From assembly GCA_021734065.1 (NCBI GenBank), contig JAIPJQ010000012.1, positions 1 to 35,451 on the forward strand: a stretch of DNA of 35,451 nucleotides, in the 5' to 3' direction. The stretch is from Fidelibacterota bacterium. GTDB taxonomy: Bacteria > Fidelibacterota > UBA8477. A program made the position numbers and the translations under genes. The notes below the pieces were generated by a model that was not told the origin of the DNA, made no database searches, and saw only the letters and a list, made by a program, of their open reading frames with translations. Below are positions 31,696-35,451 of this stretch, piece by piece; the first letter of the stretch is position 1; each line of letters starts with the position of its first letter.

Positions 31696-32250
31696 ATGAG
31701 TACTAACCAACAATATCAATATATCACCAAACGCATTCCATCCGGATATACACTCATGGAACTGATTGTGGTGATGTTGATTCTGGCTATTGTGGGCAGC
31801 CTGACGGTTCGTTTGATCTCCTCCACCATGAAAACCTATGAAACGGTGTTGCTGCGTAGTGAAATAGTGAATGACGCCAGGTTATTTTCCGCACGGTTTT
31901 ACCGCGAAGTAAAACCCCTGCCATTTCCGGATTCCCTTTTGGCAGCTGATAGCAAATCCATCCAGTGGAAAACCAATTCAGGCAAACAGTACATATTCAC
32001 AATCACCGGGAGCACCGTTACCCGGCAACTGAATGGGGGTTCAGTGGAGGTGCTGGTGAGCCATGTGGATATTGCCAATTCAAACTTCACTTACTATGAT
32101 TCAACATACACCCTTTTGTCTCCACTACCGTTAAGTTTAACCAACCGCAAGAAGGTGAGGATTTTGGGAGCCGATATTATCTTTGAGCTCGGTGCGGAAA
32201 CCTTCACTTCTCATCAACGCATTTATCTGGCCAATATGCGTCGCTGGTGA
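31696..32250 (+). CDS. Minor pseudopilin, GspJ/PilW type
   Basis: 184 residues. A basic leader (KRIPSG) precedes the cleavage motif G|YTLMELIVVMLILAIVGSL, with Glu at +5. The post-helix region starts RLISSTMKTYETVLLRSE and continues with DARLFSARFYREV, the pattern found in GspJ/PilW-like minor pilins; beta-rich C-terminus. The gene starts 24 bp after the previous stop and ends 6 bp before the next gene. It is expected to form the tip complex with the GspI- and GspK/PilX-like partners. Confidence 0.82.
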   Translation: MSTNQQYQYITKRIPSGYTLMELIVVMLILAIVGSLTVRLISSTMKTYETVLLRSEIVNDARLFSARFYREVKPLPFPDSLLAADSKSIQWKTNSGKQYIFTITGSTVTRQLNGGSVEVLVSHVDIANSNFTYYDSTYTLLSPLPLSLTNRKKVRILGADIIFELGAETFTSHQRIYLANMRRW

Positions 32251-32256
32251 TCATAT

Positions 32257-34251
32257 ATGCCTACAACACCCAACAGACTAATAATGGAACTTAAGACATT
32301 CATGGCGTTACCACGCAAAGGAAAGCGAACCGTATGGCAACGTGGTGTAGCGCTGGTGTATGTGGCTATTATCACTCTCCTTATCCTGAGTCTCATATCC
32401 ATATTTATGATAAATATGGCTGCCCAACAAGGACACGGATCACTGGATTTTCTCAAATCACAACAAGCGTTCCAACTGGCCATGTCCGGTGTGGATTACA
32501 TGTTTGACCTGGCTCGTGCCGGACAGTTGAGTGTGGGTACTTACGGACCTTATACGCTTGGGACGGGCACGCTGAAGGTTGAGGTTGAGGACCTGGGGGC
32601 AAATTTGCGTAAGATTACCGTTACCGGTGATGCGTCCGGTTATGAACGAGTTCTAAATTATGAGGCCGCATCCAAACCAAAAATATTCTTCCCCGAATAT
32701 CCGCTTGTGGATGATGCACCATCAGGAACGATTCCCGGAGAACCTTCCGACTCAACACTCGAGGATGAAGGCAGTGTAATTGATGCGCTGGTTTGGGAGA
32801 ATAATAAAAACACAAATTACGGGACATATGCATATCTGTACACGGGAAAAGTCTCAAATAAAAAGATACACTCTCTGGTAAAACTGGATCTGACCTTCAT
32901 TCCCATGGGACGCACCATTAACAGTGCCACGATTGAAATGCGGATGGCCGGCGCCAGTGATTATAATGCGCATAACATCGGTGTTCATCGCATAACCAAT
33001 CAATGGAACGAGAATGAAGTGACCTGGCGGCATCGGGAAACGGGTGTATTATGGTCCTCACAGGGTGGTGATTACTTCTCTACCGCGGAAGATATCCAAT
33101 CCGTGACTTGGAACGGGAATAAGGACTATGTGGGGTGGGATGTGACCAACTCGGTAACCGATATGTATAATGGCGTTTATCCCAATTATGGCTGGTTGTT
33201 TAAATACAGCGGGAATGATAATGATTATACAATTTTCAGTTCACGCGAGTATTATGAATGCTGGCCGGGGTCCGGCTGGTGGTGCTGGCTGCAGATTCCT
33301 TATCCGCCACGCATTACCGTAGAATACACCGGCCCACCCAGTCCCGATGGGTTGCAGATCTACAGTCCGGTGACAATAAATGGCGACCTTTTCGTGCGGG
33401 GGAATGTCCTGGTGGCAAATGGTGCTACCATGGGGGATCCACCTAATGATCCCACCACGATTTATGTACCGGTGGGGGATACGGTGGTGAGCAATGAATT
33501 CGACGCCTATTTCGACTGGAGTACACTAAGCCCCACACCGGATTTGGCGTATGTGGAACCCTCTGTCCTGGATACGGTGGATTCGCTTATTGGCATCGCT
33601 CAGGCGGTGAGTTCAACCAGTGGCAACAAATTTAACGGGAGTCAGAGCTGGTCCAATACGACCCTGGATTTGTCTGATTATGAGCAAAGCCGGATATTTG
33701 TAGACGGAAATGTGACATTAAGCGGTGTCACCATTCCGGGTGAATTTCTGGAGACTCCCGGCATTATTATCGCGGATGGTGATATCACCCTGCAAAACGG
33801 TAGCGGGTCAAATGTGACGACTGCCGGTGATAATATCATCCTGGTGGCGAATGGAAATATCTACTTCAAGGAGGACACCTATTTCGGCCAGGACCATTCT
33901 GCTCTGAACCCGGAAGACCGACCGGAAACAGTGAATATGGCCTGGGCACGCAGCTACTTCTTCTATATGTTAGACGGGGATGTTCAGATTACCGATGATG
34001 CCGTGGTCTGGGCGAATTGTGTAGCCTATCGTGATGGATTTCTGGAATCAACATTGTACGGTGGCTTTTACTGCCACAATGAGCTGGATGTTGCCTATAA
34101 CAGTACCTATCTGGAAGGGGCGATTTGGACGGGAACCCTGAAAAATGACGCTCTGCCGGCGGGGACCTTCAATTTCACCAATATTTTTCCCACAGTGTAT
34201 TTTGCGGGGCGCACGATTCAGGTGTATGGCGGCGGTTTTTCCGAAGAATAG
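32257..34251 (+). CDS. PilX/GspK-like tip pseudopilin fused to DNRLRE-like and beta-rich domains
   Basis: 664 residues. The N-terminal part RG|VALVYVAIITLLILSLISIFM (about 30-52) and QQAFQLAMSGVDYM match the membrane helix and helical start of PilX/GspK-type pseudopilins, which lack Glu+5. Residues about 175-355 resemble DNRLRE (CBM-like) domains: DALVWENNKNTNYGTYAYLY, SLVKLDLTFIP, RITNQWNENEVTWRHR, and a closing RITVEYTG. The remainder (about 360-664) is a repetitive Gly/Asp/Val-rich beta region (INGDLFVRGNVLVANGATMG, GIIIADGDITLQNG) like polymer-forming or right-handed helix folds. Usual PilX proteins have 150-200 residues. ATG 32257 has a GGTGA upstream; ATG 32284 is an alternative. Confidence 0.8.
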   Translation: MPTTPNRLIMELKTFMALPRKGKRTVWQRGVALVYVAIITLLILSLISIFMINMAAQQGHGSLDFLKSQQAFQLAMSGVDYMFDLARAGQLSVGTYGPYTLGTGTLKVEVEDLGANLRKITVTGDASGYERVLNYEAASKPKIFFPEYPLVDDAPSGTIPGEPSDSTLEDEGSVIDALVWENNKNTNYGTYAYLYTGKVSNKKIHSLVKLDLTFIPMGRTINSATIEMRMAGASDYNAHNIGVHRITNQWNENEVTWRHRETGVLWSSQGGDYFSTAEDIQSVTWNGNKDYVGWDVTNSVTDMYNGVYPNYGWLFKYSGNDNDYTIFSSREYYECWPGSGWWCWLQIPYPPRITVEYTGPPSPDGLQIYSPVTINGDLFVRGNVLVANGATMGDPPNDPTTIYVPVGDTVVSNEFDAYFDWSTLSPTPDLAYVEPSVLDTVDSLIGIAQAVSSTSGNKFNGSQSWSNTTLDLSDYEQSRIFVDGNVTLSGVTIPGEFLETPGIIIADGDITLQNGSGSNVTTAGDNIILVANGNIYFKEDTYFGQDHSALNPEDRPETVNMAWARSYFFYMLDGDVQITDDAVVWANCVAYRDGFLESTLYGGFYCHNELDVAYNSTYLEGAIWTGTLKNDALPAGTFNFTNIFPTVYFAGRTIQVYGGGFSEE

Positions 34252-34312
34252 CGGTCATCTCAACATGAATGAAGGCAGTTCTCAAACTCGCGTTTTTGTC
34301 TAGCCGTTCAGG

Positions 34313-34828
34313 TTACTGAAAACCCAATAACCCCTGATTACCCGGATCCGTTTCCAGCCAGGGGCGGACCATTAAATCCAGCAGTTTATTATTGTACCAG
34401 AAATAGTTGGCCTCGTAGCGGGTGCCGTTACGATTGAATTCCACGCGCCCGCCCCACACTTTCGCCAGATTGTAGACTGGTGACCAGTGGGTGAATTCTA
34501 AACTACGGTCCGCCAGACGCAGGGCTTCAGCTACAGGAATGACAACGGCGGTGGAATCATCTACGGCTGGTTTGTCACCCTTTTTACCACGGGCGAGCTC
34601 TTTCTGCCAATACAATTTCTTGCGTGCCAAGTCTTTTGGGAGCGCTCGCTTTTGATTCCCAATCTTAATATGCCGCGCGTCACTGGTGATAAAATCCACA
34701 AAAACCTGCATGTCTTTTTTAATCTCAATATCCCGCTTGGTGGAATATTGAGCGGAAACAGACACGGTGATCAGAACGACAATGAGAATTGTCGAAGCTA
34801 ATCGTTTATTAAATGCTTGCAGATGCAT
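34313..34828 (-). CDS. Exported protein of unknown function
   Basis: 171 residues from ATG 34828, fixed by GGAGGG 4 nt upstream; a longer frame adds four residues. The signal peptide (RLASTILIVVLITVSVSA before QYSTK) has no lipobox. The mature part is basic and helical at first (DIEIKKDMQVFVDFITSDARHIKIGNQKR, about residues 33-61). It ends in a Trp/Tyr-rich segment with NLAKVWGGRVEFNRNGTRYEANYFWYNNK. No family is recognised. It lies between two sets of pilin-like genes, 93 bp after the GspG-like gene on the same strand, so an accessory role in that system is possible. Convergent to the fusion pseudopilin with only 61 bp between stops and no strong hairpin. Confidence 0.7.
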   Translation of the reverse strand: MHLQAFNKRLASTILIVVLITVSVSAQYSTKRDIEIKKDMQVFVDFITSDARHIKIGNQKRALPKDLARKKLYWQKELARGKKGDKPAVDDSTAVVIPVAEALRLADRSLEFTHWSPVYNLAKVWGGRVEFNRNGTRYEANYFWYNNKLLDLMVRPWLETDPGNQGLLGFQ

Positions 34829-34921
34829 GCGTCCCTCCAAATTCAGACGAATTTGATGGAAGATCCATCGGAAAGCAAGGAATTGTGAGGGTCGAAAATT
34901 GGTTGGTGAGGTGTCCGGCCG

Positions 34922-35380
34922 TTACGGTCTGAACTTGACCTCGAAATGGTAATCGGGGTCTTTGAGAGCGAAGCCCGGTGTGCTCATGGAGTCGGGCGGG
35001 AGCGTATAATAGAGATAAGGGTTGTTGTTAGGATTGTAGAGGATTTTATCCTCGGAAAACAGATCCACCGGTCGTTGACCATTGTCCAGAATGGTATTCT
35101 CAGACCAAGCGGTGGTAAGCTGACTGTCGGGTGGTGTTTCGGGAAATCCGGCCACTTCGCCTTCCAGCAGCATCTGGTAATAATAGTTGGCGAATCCGGT
35201 TTTCAGTGTCACCAGATTCATTTTGGTTTTGGATATCCGCGCCTGGACCGTGAACTGATTGTATCGCGGCAGGATAATCGACGCCAGGATGGCAATAATG
35301 CCCATAGTAGCTACCAGCTCCAGCAGCGTAAAACCGCCCTGTTTCTGGTGGCGAGGTCTGGTGTCTTTATCCTGGCTCAT
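34922..35380 (-). CDS. Type IV pilin / GspG-like major pseudopilin
   Basis: 152 residues, complete. A short polar leader MSQDKDTRPRHQKQG precedes the motif G|FTLLELVATMGIIAILASIILPRY, with Glu at +5 and the Pro-Arg-Tyr at the end of the helix typical of GspG/PilE. The soluble part is short and includes NNNPYLYYTLPPD, and it has no cysteine pair. By length and pattern it is the major-pilin-like member of this locus, divergent from the four minor pseudopilins. No assembly ATPase, inner-membrane platform, secretin or prepilin peptidase is in the window. A weak ribosome-binding site (GTGAG) precedes ATG. Confidence 0.85.
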   Translation of the reverse strand: MSQDKDTRPRHQKQGGFTLLELVATMGIIAILASIILPRYNQFTVQARISKTKMNLVTLKTGFANYYYQMLLEGEVAGFPETPPDSQLTTAWSENTILDNGQRPVDLFSEDKILYNPNNNPYLYYTLPPDSMSTPGFALKDPDYHFEVKFRP

Positions 35381-35451
35381 GACGTTTGTTGTCTCACAAT
35401 CCGGCTTTCGGAAATTGATCGGCAGTTAGGTATAAGAGAGAAAAAAGCCCC

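Overview
The window looks like a chromosomal segment of an anaerobic or facultative, diderm, metal- or extracellular-electron-respiring bacterium. The best guess is the Fibrobacteres-Chlorobi-Bacteroidetes neighbourhood (Calditrichota, Ignavibacteria, Marinimicrobia, KSB1 or similar). Three signs support this: a secreted peptidase with an 'FPNPFN'-type C-terminal sorting domain, many proteins with outer-membrane barrel character (signal peptide plus terminal aromatic residue), and a very high density of c-type haem motifs. I count 78 haem-binding motifs (77 CxxCH and one CxxxCH) in six genes. No rRNA, tRNA, insertion sequence or CRISPR array is visible. The species cannot be named from the sequence alone.

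Layout. (1) Positions 1-9268, plus strand: an electron conduit. It has a multihaem cytochrome cut by the left edge (at least 18 haems), a six-bladed NHL-repeat lipoprotein, a 541-residue outer-membrane barrel, a 12-haem cytochrome, a 19-haem membrane-anchored cytochrome and a b-type cytochrome. Most junctions overlap. A small barrel-like protein follows at 9394-9993. (2) 9990-13112, minus strand: an NtrC-family sigma-54 activator and its sensor kinase. (3) 13449-15668, plus strand: a small Ca-binding-type secreted protein, an outer-membrane barrel and a Spy/CpxP/ZraP-like periplasmic protein. The leader carries two nearly identical inverted repeats 21 bp apart and a sigma-54-like promoter. (4) 15859-20782, minus strand: a second redox operon of Hmc/HybAB type, with a tetrahaem c554-like cytochrome, a Tat-exported 4x[4Fe-4S] protein, an NrfD/HybB quinone-site membrane protein, a 13-haem lipoprotein and its 12-haem tandem paralogue. 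A near-consensus sigma-54 promoter lies upstream. (5) 21207-25180, plus strand: an A-type Fe-S carrier, an unknown helical-toroid-like protein and Lon protease. (6) 25181-25809: a gene-free, palindrome-rich repeat region. (7) 25810-30497, minus strand: the PmbA/TldD pair (TldD with a Tat signal), a C39-like secreted peptidase and a small membrane protein. (8) 30617-34251, plus strand: four minor pseudopilins, the last one a large fusion with a DNRLRE-like domain. On the minus strand come an unknown exported protein and a GspG/PilA-like pilin.

How the parts may work together. Both redox operons contain a membrane quinone-reactive subunit (the b-type cytochrome, or NrfD) and a chain of periplasmic haems. 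The first also contains a barrel and further cytochromes suited to carrying electrons across the outer membrane. The reading I favour is two quinone-coupled modules sharing a periplasmic cytochrome pool and ending at the cell surface. The sigma-54 two-component system lies between them. Its likely operator pair belongs to the envelope-stress-like operon 13449-15668. The second sigma-54 promoter, upstream of the Hmc-like operon, suggests related regulation, although the same operator is not seen there. This scheme is inference; the gene families and motifs are what the sequence shows.
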